A stretch of 64,000 nucleotides of DNA from Curtobacterium sp. GC_Cur_3. GTDB lineage: Bacteria > Actinomycetota > Actinomycetes > Actinomycetales > Microbacteriaceae. The stretch spans positions 39,395 through 103,394 of the forward strand of contig NZ_JALNUI010000013.1 of assembly GCF_026544205.1 (NCBI RefSeq), given 5' to 3'. Below the pieces are notes generated by a model, which saw only the letters and a list, made by a program, of their open reading frames with translations, was not told where the DNA came from and searched no databases. The translations under genes were made by a program, and so were the position numbers. Below are positions 24,809-32,422 of the stretch, piece after piece (within the stretch, counting starts at the first letter, position 1; the number at the start of each line of letters is the position of its first letter).

Positions 24809-26020
24809 GTGTCCGACAGCGGTGAGAAGTCCGAGAAGGCCACCTCCAAGCGGATGAAGGAGGTCCACAGGAAGGGCCAGCTCGGCCGGTCCCAGGACCT
24901 CGGCGCGTGGATCGGCATCGCCGTCGCGGCGCTGATGATCCCCGCCACGATCGGCCGTGCCGCCGGTGCCGGGCAGGAACAGCTCGACGCCGTGAAGACG
25001 GTCATCGCCGACCCGTCGATCGGCACCATGCGCGGGGTCTTCGAGGACGCGATGGGATCGCTGGCGGCGACGCTCGGCCCGCTGCTCCTCGTCGTGCTCG
25101 TCGCCGTCGCCGCGACCGCCGTCGCGCAGGGCGGCGTGCACTTCCGCTCCATCGCCCCGACGCCGGAGCACTTCGACCCCGTGCAGGGCCTCAAGCGGGT
25201 CTTCGGCACCCAGGCGCTCTGGAACGGCGTGAAGGCCCTCGTGAAGACGGCCGTCGTCGGCCTCGTGCTCTGGTTCGCCGTGCAGGGACTCGTCCCCGTG
25301 CTCATGACGAGCGGATCGCTGCCCCTGTCGGCCGTGCTCAGCGCCGCCGGCGAGGGCGCCGGGACGCTCCTCCGCGCCGCGATCGTCGCGGGCCTGGTGC
25401 TCGCCGCGCTCGACGTGTTCGTGGTCATCCGCCGCAACCGCAAGCGCACGATGATGACGAAGCGCGAGGTCAAGGACGAGAACAAGTCCGCCGAGGGCGA
25501 CCCGCACGTCAAGGGCCAGCGGCGCTCCCGCCAGCTCGCGATGAGCCGCAACCGGATGATCCAGGCCGTCGGTGACGCGGACGTCGTGATGACGAACCCC
25601 ACGCACTACGCCGTCGCGCTGAAGTACGAGCCGGGCAAGTCCGCGCCGCGGGTCGTGGCGAAGGGGGCCGGGCCGGTCGCCGACGTCATCCGTGCCCGCG
25701 CCGAGGAGTCGCGCGTGCCGATCGTCCGCGACGTGCCCCTCACCCGCGCCCTGCACGCCGCGTGCGAGCTCGGCCACGAGGTCCCCGTCGACCTCTACAC
25801 GCCCGTCGCCCGGGTGCTGTCCTTCGTGATGGCGCTCAAGGCCAGGGGAGCGGCGGCCGGCACGCACGCACCGCCCCGGCCCACCACGCCCGACGAGGTC
25901 GCCACCGTGCTCGACCCCGCGACGCTCACCGGGGACCTCAGACCCCGCAAGCTCCGCACGCCCCGACCCACCACGAACCCGACGCCCGCCGCGTCCACCA
26001 CCCAGGGAGTCCCCGCATGA
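24809..26020 (+). CDS. flhB: Flagellar type III export switch protein FlhB
   Basis: 403 residues from GTG 24809. The N-terminal EKSEKATSKRMKEVHRKGQ motif is followed by four helices (to about residue 215) and a cytoplasmic domain with the autocleavage site Asn263-Pro-Thr-His in DVVMTNPTHYAVAL. Self-cleavage there switches export from rod/hook to filament proteins. The C-terminal 50 residues are a Pro/Thr-rich extension absent from enterobacterial FlhB. The stop overlaps the flhA ATG. Confidence 0.95.
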   Translation: MSDSGEKSEKATSKRMKEVHRKGQLGRSQDLGAWIGIAVAALMIPATIGRAAGAGQEQLDAVKTVIADPSIGTMRGVFEDAMGSLAATLGPLLLVVLVAVAATAVAQGGVHFRSIAPTPEHFDPVQGLKRVFGTQALWNGVKALVKTAVVGLVLWFAVQGLVPVLMTSGSLPLSAVLSAAGEGAGTLLRAAIVAGLVLAALDVFVVIRRNRKRTMMTKREVKDENKSAEGDPHVKGQRRSRQLAMSRNRMIQAVGDADVVMTNPTHYAVALKYEPGKSAPRVVAKGAGPVADVIRARAEESRVPIVRDVPLTRALHAACELGHEVPVDLYTPVARVLSFVMALKARGAAAGTHAPPRPTTPDEVATVLDPATLTGDLRPRKLRTPRPTTNPTPAASTTQGVPA

Positions 26021-28071
26021 AGCTCAAGGACCTGCCGAAGCTCGCCGTCCCGGTGCTCATCGTCGGCATCATCCTGCTGCTGATCCTGCCGGTGCCGTCG
26101 TTCCTGCTGGACTTCCTGATCATCTGCAACATCCTGCTGGCGCTGGTGATCCTGCTCACGACGCTGTTCGTGAAGAAGCCGCTGGACTTCTCGGTGTTCC
26201 CGTCGCTGCTCCTCGTCGCGACGCTGTTCCGGCTCGGGCTCAACGTCGCGTCGACCCGGCTCGTGCTCGGCGAGGGCTTCGCCGGCGACGTCATCCAGGC
26301 GTTCGGTCACGTCGCCGTCTCCGGGTCGATCATCATCGGCGCGGTGATCTTCCTCATCCTCATCGTCATCCAGTTCGTCGTCGTGACGAAGGGCGCCGAG
26401 CGCGTCGCCGAGGTCGGGGCGCGCTTCACCCTCGACGCGATGCCGGGCAAGCAGATGGCGATCGACGCGGACCTGAACGCCGGGCTCATCACCGACGCCG
26501 AGGCCAAGGAGCGCCGCGCGGCGGTGTCCGCCGAGGCCGACTTCTACGGCGCGATGGACGGTGCGTCGAAGTTCGTCAAGGGCGACGCCATCGCCGGCAT
26601 CCTCATCATCGTCATCAACCTCATCGGCGGCATCGCGATCGGCATGCTGCAGAACGGGCTCTCGGTCACGGACGCGCTGTCGAAGTACGGCATCCTGACG
26701 ATCGGCGACGGCCTGGTCACCCAGATCCCCGCGCTCCTGATGGCCGTCTCGACGGGCATGATCGTCACCCGCTCCGGTGCCGAGAGCGAGATGGGCGCCT
26801 CCGCGACGAAGCAGCTCGGCCAGTCCAGGAACGCGCTCATGATCGCCGGCGTGGCCGCCATCGCGATGGGCTTCATCCCCGGGATGCCGATCGTGCCGTT
26901 CCTGCTCGTCGGCGCGACGCTGCTGTTCACGAGCTGGCGCATCGGGCAGAACACCGCGAAGGCCGAGGCCACCGCGGCCGAGCAGCAGGCCCTCGCCGCC
27001 GCGGCACCGTCGGGTGACACGACCGAGGACCTCGTCGAGCAGATGCGCGTGCACGCTCTCGAGATCCAGCTCGCCCCGGACCTGGTCGACATGGTCTCCG
27101 GCGCCTCGGACGACCTGCTCGGCCGCGTCCGGGCCCTCCGCCGGAAGATCGCGATGGACATGGGCATCGTCGTGCCGCCCGTCCGCACGCGGGACAGCAT
27201 CGAGCTGCCGCCGTCGACGTACGCCATCCGGATCGCCGGCGTCGAGGCCGGTCGCGGCACCGCCCCCGCGCGGAGCGTCCTGGCCCTCGGCGACCAGCTC
27301 GACGGCCTGCCGGGCGACGCCACCGTCGAGCCCGTGTTCGGCCTGGCCGGCAAGTGGGTCCCCGCCGAGCTCCGGCACGCGGCGGAGATGACCGGTGCGA
27401 CCGTGATCGACCGCGTGTCCGTGCTCGTCACCCACCTGCAGGCGGTCATCGGCGACAACGCCGCCCGCCTGCTCACCCGCGAGGACGTCAAGGTCCTGGC
27501 CGAGGGCGTCAAGCAGGTCAACCCCGCCGCCGTCGAGGAGCTCGTCCCCGGCATGCTCTCGATGGCCGAGCTCCAGCGGGTGCTGCAGGGGCTGCTCGTC
27601 GAGCGCGTCCCGATCAACGACCTCGGCCGGATCTGCGAGGCGCTGACGCTCCGTGCGAAGGTGTCCACCGATCCCGAGGGGCTCGTCGAGGCCGCCCGCG
27701 CCGCACTCGGTCCCGCGCTGCCGGCACGACACCTCGACCAGGGCGTCCTCCGCGTGATCATGATCGACCCGCTCCTCGAGCAGTCGATGCTCGAGGGGCT
27801 CCGGCCGTCCGAGCAGGGCACGCAGATCGTCCTGGACGCCCACCGCATCGAGCAGGTCCTCGGCTCCGTGCGGGACGCCGTCATGAGCGTCGAGGAGCAG
27901 GGCCTGTCCGCCGTGCTCGTCTGCGCCCCGCAGCTCCGCCCGGCCGTGCACCGCATGGTGTCCGCCCAGTCCGACGGCCTCCCCGTGCTCTCCTACCAGG
28001 AGGCAACGGCGGCGGGCTCCACCATCGAGACCGTGGGAGTGGTCCGTGCCGCCGACCCGATTGCAGCGTAG
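26017..28071 (+). CDS. flhA: Flagellar type III export protein FlhA
   Basis: 684 residues. Residues 1-325 form the eight-helix membrane channel with the FHIPEP-type loop (FVVVTKGAERVAEVGARFTLDAMPGKQMAIDADL). Residues 345-684 form the cytoplasmic platform that receives chaperone-cargo complexes. It is the proton-driven export engine and the largest subunit of the gate. The flhF-like gene begins 26 bases before its stop, in another frame. Confidence 0.96.
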   Translation: MKLKDLPKLAVPVLIVGIILLLILPVPSFLLDFLIICNILLALVILLTTLFVKKPLDFSVFPSLLLVATLFRLGLNVASTRLVLGEGFAGDVIQAFGHVAVSGSIIIGAVIFLILIVIQFVVVTKGAERVAEVGARFTLDAMPGKQMAIDADLNAGLITDAEAKERRAAVSAEADFYGAMDGASKFVKGDAIAGILIIVINLIGGIAIGMLQNGLSVTDALSKYGILTIGDGLVTQIPALLMAVSTGMIVTRSGAESEMGASATKQLGQSRNALMIAGVAAIAMGFIPGMPIVPFLLVGATLLFTSWRIGQNTAKAEATAAEQQALAAAAPSGDTTEDLVEQMRVHALEIQLAPDLVDMVSGASDDLLGRVRALRRKIAMDMGIVVPPVRTRDSIELPPSTYAIRIAGVEAGRGTAPARSVLALGDQLDGLPGDATVEPVFGLAGKWVPAELRHAAEMTGATVIDRVSVLVTHLQAVIGDNAARLLTREDVKVLAEGVKQVNPAAVEELVPGMLSMAELQRVLQGLLVERVPINDLGRICEALTLRAKVSTDPEGLVEAARAALGPALPARHLDQGVLRVIMIDPLLEQSMLEGLRPSEQGTQIVLDAHRIEQVLGSVRDAVMSVEEQGLSAVLVCAPQLRPAVHRMVSAQSDGLPVLSYQEATAAGSTIETVGVVRAADPIAA

Positions 28072-29035
28072 CGGCGCGACGCTCGACGACGTCCGCGACG
28101 CCGTCCGAGCCGAGTTCGGCGCCGGAGCCAGGATCATCGCCGCCGAGCGCGTCACCAGCGGCGGTGTCGGTGGCCTTTTCCGCCGTGCCCACGTCGAGGC
28201 CACCGTCGAGGTGCTCGAGCCCGACGAGGTGCCGACCGCCCGGGTCGCCATCGCCGACGGTCCCGCCACCCGGATCGGCATCGCCGCGCTCCTCGCCGAC
28301 GCCGACGAAGCCGAGGCCCGGATCGCCAGCGGCGACGGCACGCGCGAGGCACGCGCCGACGCCTTCGCGTCCGTGCTCGACGGGTTCGCAGCCGACGGGA
28401 TCGCCCCGGCCGCGCCGACCGGCCCGGTCCCCGTCCTCGCGATCGGCCCGGCGACCGGCCCCGCGCCCGTCGCAGCTCCCGAGGCCCTCCCGTTCGCCCC
28501 CGACCCCGTCTCGGGGTCGCGCCCGCCCCTGGATGCCACGCCGGTCCTCCTGGCCGGACGGACTGGAGGCGCGGCTCCCGTCCACGACCTCACCACCCGT
28601 CGCGGACGGCGTGCGCTGGCCGCGGGGCGGCCTCCGGTGCCGCCGGTCCTGTCGGGTGACGGTGACCTGGTGCTCCTGGTCGGGCGCGGCGCCGACGTGG
28701 ATGCCGCCCGTGCCGCGTTCGCCGCGCGGCACGACCTGCGGGAGACCGACGCCCTCGACCGCCGTGGCGGGATCCTCGCACGGGCCGACGGGGTCCGCGC
28801 GGGCCACGCCCTGCTCGGTGCCGTCGCGTGGGACGACCACGCCGCGCTCGAGGGCCTGGCGCCGGACCAGGTGTGGGTCGTCGTCGACGCGGGGCGGAAA
28901 CACGAGGACTCGCTCGTCATGGTGCACGCCGTCGCCGCGGTGGTGCCCGTCGCCGGGGTGCTCGCCGTGGGGACCCGGGAGACGACCACGCCCGACAGTG
29001 TGCACGAGCTCGGGCTGCCGGTCCGGCCGCGCTGA
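28046..29035 (+). CDS. FlhF-like protein without a GTPase P-loop
   Basis: 329 residues from GTG 28046, with GGGAG upstream, overlapping flhA. The N-terminal 55 residues resemble the FlhF B-domain (SGATLDDVRDAVRAEFGAGARIIAAERV, then GGVGGLFRR). The C-terminal half (about 205-329) is where FlhF carries its SRP-type NG GTPase, but the loop reads VLLVGRGADVDAARAAF with no GKT/S, so nucleotide binding is not expected. The middle is Ala/Pro/Asp-rich. It sits in the usual flhF position between flhA and csrA. It may have kept a placement role, or be a decayed or unrelated protein. A GGACTGGAGGC repeat half is embedded at 28555. Confidence 0.65.
   Translation: MPPTRLQRSGATLDDVRDAVRAEFGAGARIIAAERVTSGGVGGLFRRAHVEATVEVLEPDEVPTARVAIADGPATRIGIAALLADADEAEARIASGDGTREARADAFASVLDGFAADGIAPAAPTGPVPVLAIGPATGPAPVAAPEALPFAPDPVSGSRPPLDATPVLLAGRTGGAAPVHDLTTRRGRRALAAGRPPVPPVLSGDGDLVLLVGRGADVDAARAAFAARHDLRETDALDRRGGILARADGVRAGHALLGAVAWDDHAALEGLAPDQVWVVVDAGRKHEDSLVMVHAVAAVVPVAGVLAVGTRETTTPDSVHELGLPVRPR
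28555..28574 (+). repeat. Half of the GGAGGC hairpin element inside a coding region
   Basis: CGGACGGACTGGAGGC here is identical over 16 bases to the left arm of the intergenic terminator at 3739-3754, followed by GCGG. It codes for part of the low-complexity middle of the FlhF-like protein; the matching right arm is absent. Confidence 0.45.
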
Positions 29036-29094
29036 CGCTCGTCGTCGGCTGGTCGCAGTTCGGCGGCCCCGGTGCCCTCGCTCGGTGACCGGGG

Positions 29095-29170
29095 GTTCCG
29101 TTCGCGCCGTGACGGATCCGGCTCACGATCGTCGGGGTTCGCCGACCGGATCCGTCACGTCCCGCATGGG
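29095..29170. repeat. Intergenic palindrome, family A copy 2
   Basis: GTGACGGATCCGG (29109-29121) and its exact complement CCGGATCCGTCAC (29146-29158) frame a 24-base centre. The 48-base core has the same length as the copies at 9221 and 58948. It fills much of the 206-base gap between the flhF-like gene and csrA. Confidence 0.75.
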
Positions 29171-29229
29171 AAACCGGCGTCCCGTCGGCCGAGCGCCGCG
29201 CTTTGGACGAGCCACACCGGCATCGTGGT

Positions 29230-29235
29230 TAGGCT
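29230..29235 (+). promoter_or_regulatory. -10 box for a leaderless csrA transcript
   Basis: TAGGCT, six bases, then GTG 29242, with no Shine-Dalgarno sequence between. It implies csrA has its own promoter apart from the flagellar operon. Confidence 0.45.
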
Positions 29236-29241
29236 GGTCCG

Positions 29242-29502
29242 GTGCTGGTACTCACGCGGAAGGTCGGCGAGCGGATCCTCATCGGGGACGACATCGTCAT
29301 CACGGTGCTCGACTCCCGAGGCGACGGCGTCCGCATCGGCATCGATGCCCCCCGCGGCGTCAAGATCCAGCGCGAGGAAGTGGTCCGCGCGGTGACCGAG
29401 GCCAACGTCGAGGCCACCCGTTCGGCGTCCGACGACGCCGAAGCACGGCTGCGTGCGGCGCTCGGCGGGTCGCCCGCCCCCACGGACGACCCGAGCGCCT
29501 AG
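29242..29502 (+). CDS. csrA: Carbon storage regulator CsrA
   Basis: 86 residues. The first 60 are a full CsrA RNA-binding domain (MLVLTRKVGERILIGDDIVITVL, then VRIGIDAPRGVKIQREEV), a dimer that binds GGA motifs in mRNA leaders and blocks translation. In flagellate Gram-positives it usually controls flagellin translation. The 25-residue C-terminal tail is Ala/Asp-rich and longer than in enterobacteria. It follows the flagellar cluster but appears to have its own leaderless promoter. Confidence 0.94.
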   Translation: MLVLTRKVGERILIGDDIVITVLDSRGDGVRIGIDAPRGVKIQREEVVRAVTEANVEATRSASDDAEARLRAALGGSPAPTDDPSA

Positions 29503-29511
29503 CGCCGGACC

Positions 29512-31623
29512 CTACGGGCGGGGCTTCTTCTCCTGCTCCGGCAGCCGTCCCGCGGCACGCTCCGCGGCGAACCACGCGGCGGCCTCCTCCTGGCGCGCGC
29601 GCTCCTCGCCGAGGGCGATCGGGGCGCGGACGTGTCCGGGCTCGTAGCCGAACGTGTCGAGCAGCTGCGGCACGAGCGGGCGGAGCCGGGCGACCAGGCG
29701 GTCGATGGACGCCGAGACGGCACGGGCACGCTGCGCGGAGAGCCGCCCGTGCACGAGGTACCACTCGAGGTGCTGCTCGAGCAGCCCGAGGGCGAACAGG
29801 TCACGGAGCCAGACGAGCACGCGGCGGGTGTCGCCCTCGGGGACCTCGTCGATCGCGGCCGTGAAGGCATCCCACTGCATGAGCTCGGCGTGGGCCCTGG
29901 CGGCCTCGATGAGCTCGTGCTGCGAGCGGTTCAGCAGCAGGGCGGCGCGGGCGCGGTCCTTGCCGGCAGTGTTCAGCCGCATGCCGATCTCGGCGACCAT
30001 CGTGTCCACGCGACCGGCGAGCAGCGTCCGCTGCGTGCCGGCGTCGCGGAGGTCCGTGACGCTCGCGGCGAGGGACCCGCGGTCGGCGACCGTCTGGCCC
30101 AGGCGGCGGATGCCCGACGCGTCCGCGAGCTTGGCGCCGACCTGCGCGGCGACGAACTTCGCGGTCGAGGCCGCGTCCTTCGGGGCCTTCTTCCGGAAGT
30201 CGGTGAGCAGGCGCTTGCCGACGAGCTGCAGCAGCACGGTGTTGTCGCCCTCGAACGTCACGTAGACGTCGAGGTCGGCGCGCAGGCTGGTGAGCCGGTT
30301 CTCGGCGAGGAAGCCCGCACCGCCGCAGGCCTCGCGGCACTCCTGCAGGGTGTCGAGCGCTGACCACGTCGAGAGGGACTTGAACGCCGCCGCCTGGGTC
30401 TCGAGGTCCTCGCGGCGCTCCGGGGTGTCCAGGCGGCCGCTGAAGACGTCGTCGAACGTGCGGAGGAGCTGCTCGTGGGCGAAGGACTGGGCGAACACGG
30501 TGGCGAGGCGGGGGATGAGCCGGCGCTGGTGCCGGCCGTAGTCGAGCAGCACGCCCTCGGTGCCGCCGCCGGTCGGGAACTGCCGACGCTCCATGCCGTA
30601 GGTCAGGGCGATCTGCAGCCCGATCTTCTGCGCCACCACGGCCGCGCCGTCGAGCGACACGCGCCCCTGCACCAGCGTGCCGAGCATCGTGAAGAACCGG
30701 CGACCGGGGGAGTCGATCGGGGAGCTGTAGGTGCCGTCCTCGGCGACGTCGCCGTAGCGGTTCAGCAGGTTCGTGCGGGGGATCCGGACGTGGTCGAAGT
30801 GCAGCCGCCCGTTGTCGATGCCGTTGAGGCCGCCCTTGACGCCGTCGTCCTCCCCGCCGACGCCCGGCAGGAACTCCCCGTCGTCGTCGCGGAGCGGGAC
30901 GTAGAACGCGTGCACGCCGTGGTCGACGCCCTGCGTGACGAGCTTCGCGAACACGACGGCTGCCTTGCCGTGCAGGGCGGCGTTGCCGATGTAGTCCTTC
31001 CAGGCGCCGCGGAACGGCGTGTGCACGACGAACTCCCGCGTCTCCGGGTCGTACGTCGCCGACGTGGCGATGCTCTGCACGTCCGAGCCGTGACCCGTCT
31101 CGGTCATCGCGAAGCAGCCGGGCACGTCGAAGCGGATGATGCCCGGCAGGAACTCGTCGTGGTTCCTCGCCGTGCCGAGGTGGTGCACCGCCGAGCCGAA
31201 CAGGCCCCACTGCACGCCGGCCTTGATCTGCAGCGACGGGTCCGCCGTCGTCAGTTCCTCGAAGGCGGCGAGGTTGCCGCCGTGGTTGTCCTGGCCGCCG
31301 AGCTCGAGCGGGTAGGGGCGCTGGATCGCCCCGGCGTCGACCAGGATCTGCAGCTGCTCGAACGCCCGCTGCCGGTGCTCGATCGTGCCGAGCCCCTCGG
31401 TCTTGTGCAGCGCGGGGTCGAGCACCAGCCGACGGGAGATCCTGCGGTCCTCGGCCCAGCGTCCGAGCAGGTGCTCCGCGAGCAGGTCGACGTCGATGCG
31501 GACGTCACGGTCGGTGCCGGCCGTCGGTGTCCCGCCTGCCGGGTCGCCGGTCGCGTCGGCCTTCGGGCTCGTGGCGCGCTGCGCACGGTCGGTCTGCTTC
31601 GTGTCGGGTGCGATGTCGACCAT
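29512..31623 (-). CDS. Acyl-CoA oxidase
   Basis: 703 residues from ATG 31623, with AGGAGG nine bases upstream. This FAD enzyme oxidises acyl-CoA to trans-2-enoyl-CoA and passes electrons to oxygen, giving H2O2 (first step of a peroxisome-like beta-oxidation). Visible features are the FAD/substrate motif CFAMTETGHGSDVQSIAT (about residue 165), ACGGAGFLAENRL, the late VTFEGDNTVLLQLVGKRLL and the long C-terminal ACOX domain. Length and motifs match the acyl-CoA oxidase group rather than shorter acyl-CoA dehydrogenases. No other fatty-acid gene is adjacent. Confidence 0.93.
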   Translation of the reverse strand: MVDIAPDTKQTDRAQRATSPKADATGDPAGGTPTAGTDRDVRIDVDLLAEHLLGRWAEDRRISRRLVLDPALHKTEGLGTIEHRQRAFEQLQILVDAGAIQRPYPLELGGQDNHGGNLAAFEELTTADPSLQIKAGVQWGLFGSAVHHLGTARNHDEFLPGIIRFDVPGCFAMTETGHGSDVQSIATSATYDPETREFVVHTPFRGAWKDYIGNAALHGKAAVVFAKLVTQGVDHGVHAFYVPLRDDDGEFLPGVGGEDDGVKGGLNGIDNGRLHFDHVRIPRTNLLNRYGDVAEDGTYSSPIDSPGRRFFTMLGTLVQGRVSLDGAAVVAQKIGLQIALTYGMERRQFPTGGGTEGVLLDYGRHQRRLIPRLATVFAQSFAHEQLLRTFDDVFSGRLDTPERREDLETQAAAFKSLSTWSALDTLQECREACGGAGFLAENRLTSLRADLDVYVTFEGDNTVLLQLVGKRLLTDFRKKAPKDAASTAKFVAAQVGAKLADASGIRRLGQTVADRGSLAASVTDLRDAGTQRTLLAGRVDTMVAEIGMRLNTAGKDRARAALLLNRSQHELIEAARAHAELMQWDAFTAAIDEVPEGDTRRVLVWLRDLFALGLLEQHLEWYLVHGRLSAQRARAVSASIDRLVARLRPLVPQLLDTFGYEPGHVRAPIALGEERARQEEAAAWFAAERAAGRLPEQEKKPRP

Positions 31624-31888
31624 CGGGGGTGCCTCCTGAACTGCACTGTCCGGTGTCGCCCGCGCGGTGGCGCGCAGGACGACGTTCCTGCACGCCACGC
31701 TATGCACCCTGGCCGTGAGCCGCACGAGAGCGGTACCGGCACGACAACCCCCGCTGCTGCCGGTGCGCGGCGGCTCGTGGGAACCCTCCAACGACCACGC
31801 CCGTGCGGCGTCTGCTGCGCGGCATCCTCGAGTGCTTCCGGTAGCCTGGACACGAACCTCATCGGCCCCGCGGAACCAGGAGACCACC

Positions 31889-31996
31889 ATGCTCGAACTC
31901 GTCGGCGCAGTCATCATCGGCATCGGCGTCATCGGTGGCGTCGGGACCTGCATGGCCATGGCGGCCATGCTCAAGAGCGGTGGGGACGAGTACTAG
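31889..31996 (+). CDS. 35-residue small membrane protein
   Basis: A short gene with a strong CCAGGAG ribosome binding site six bases before the ATG and a TAGCCT -10 box about 40 bases upstream. The product is one hydrophobic helix with glycine spacing (VGAVIIGIGVIGGVG), then a Met-rich end and a charged KSGGDEY tail. Its stop TAG shares the CTAG with the stop of the convergent gene. Function unknown. Confidence 0.6.
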   Translation: MLELVGAVIIGIGVIGGVGTCMAMAAMLKSGGDEY

Positions 31997-32313
31997 GCCT
32001 CAGCCTGCTCGGGTTCCACCGGGACCAGTTGACGACTCAGGACGGTCGCGCGCTCGAAGGGGCCGCGGCCGTCCTTCGTGTACACGTGCTCGTCGAAGGC
32101 GACGGTCCACGACAGCGGCTCCCCGACGCCGGGGTAGCCGACCAGCTGGTTGCCGCCGGGTGCGACGATGACCCCGACGACGTCGCTCGACCCGATCGAG
32201 TCCACCCACTGCTCCCCGCCGGACGCCGCGTCGACCACCCGCACCAGGGCGCCGATGCCGAGCGCCCCGTGCTGCTGTTCGGCCGCGGGGCGTTTCTTCC
32301 GGTTCCACATCAC
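31993..32313 (-). CDS. Unknown protein in the position where jetD would be expected (106 aa)
   Basis: 106 residues from GTG 32313, which has a TACGGT -10 box six bases upstream, so it appears leaderless with its own promoter. It reads as a small beta-rich domain (GALVRVVDAASGGEQWVDSIG, then a hydrophobic VVGVIVAPGG strand) with no catalytic motif. It has no visible similarity to JetD (DUF3322/DUF2220, Toprim). It lies downstream of jetC but beyond a strong hairpin, so is probably unrelated to the jet operon. Confidence 0.6.
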   Translation of the reverse strand: MMWNRKKRPAAEQQHGALGIGALVRVVDAASGGEQWVDSIGSSDVVGVIVAPGGNQLVGYPGVGEPLSWTVAFDEHVYTKDGRGPFERATVLSRQLVPVEPEQAEA

Positions 32314-32364
32314 CCGTCGACCGTACCGCGCGCCCCCGTGCGCCCCGTGCGCCCCCTGCCCCGC

Positions 32365-32422
32365 TGAGATCGCACTTCGTGTCGGCTCGCCGGACGACGA
32401 GGCGACACGAAGTGCGATCTCA
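32365..32422. terminator. 20-bp perfect inverted repeat overlapping the jetC stop codon
   Basis: TGAGATCGCACTTCGTGTCG (32365-32384) and its exact complement (32403-32422) around an 18-base loop. The right arm contains the jetC stop codon. It is a probable terminator for the jet operon. It differs from the other hairpin families in the window. Confidence 0.7.
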
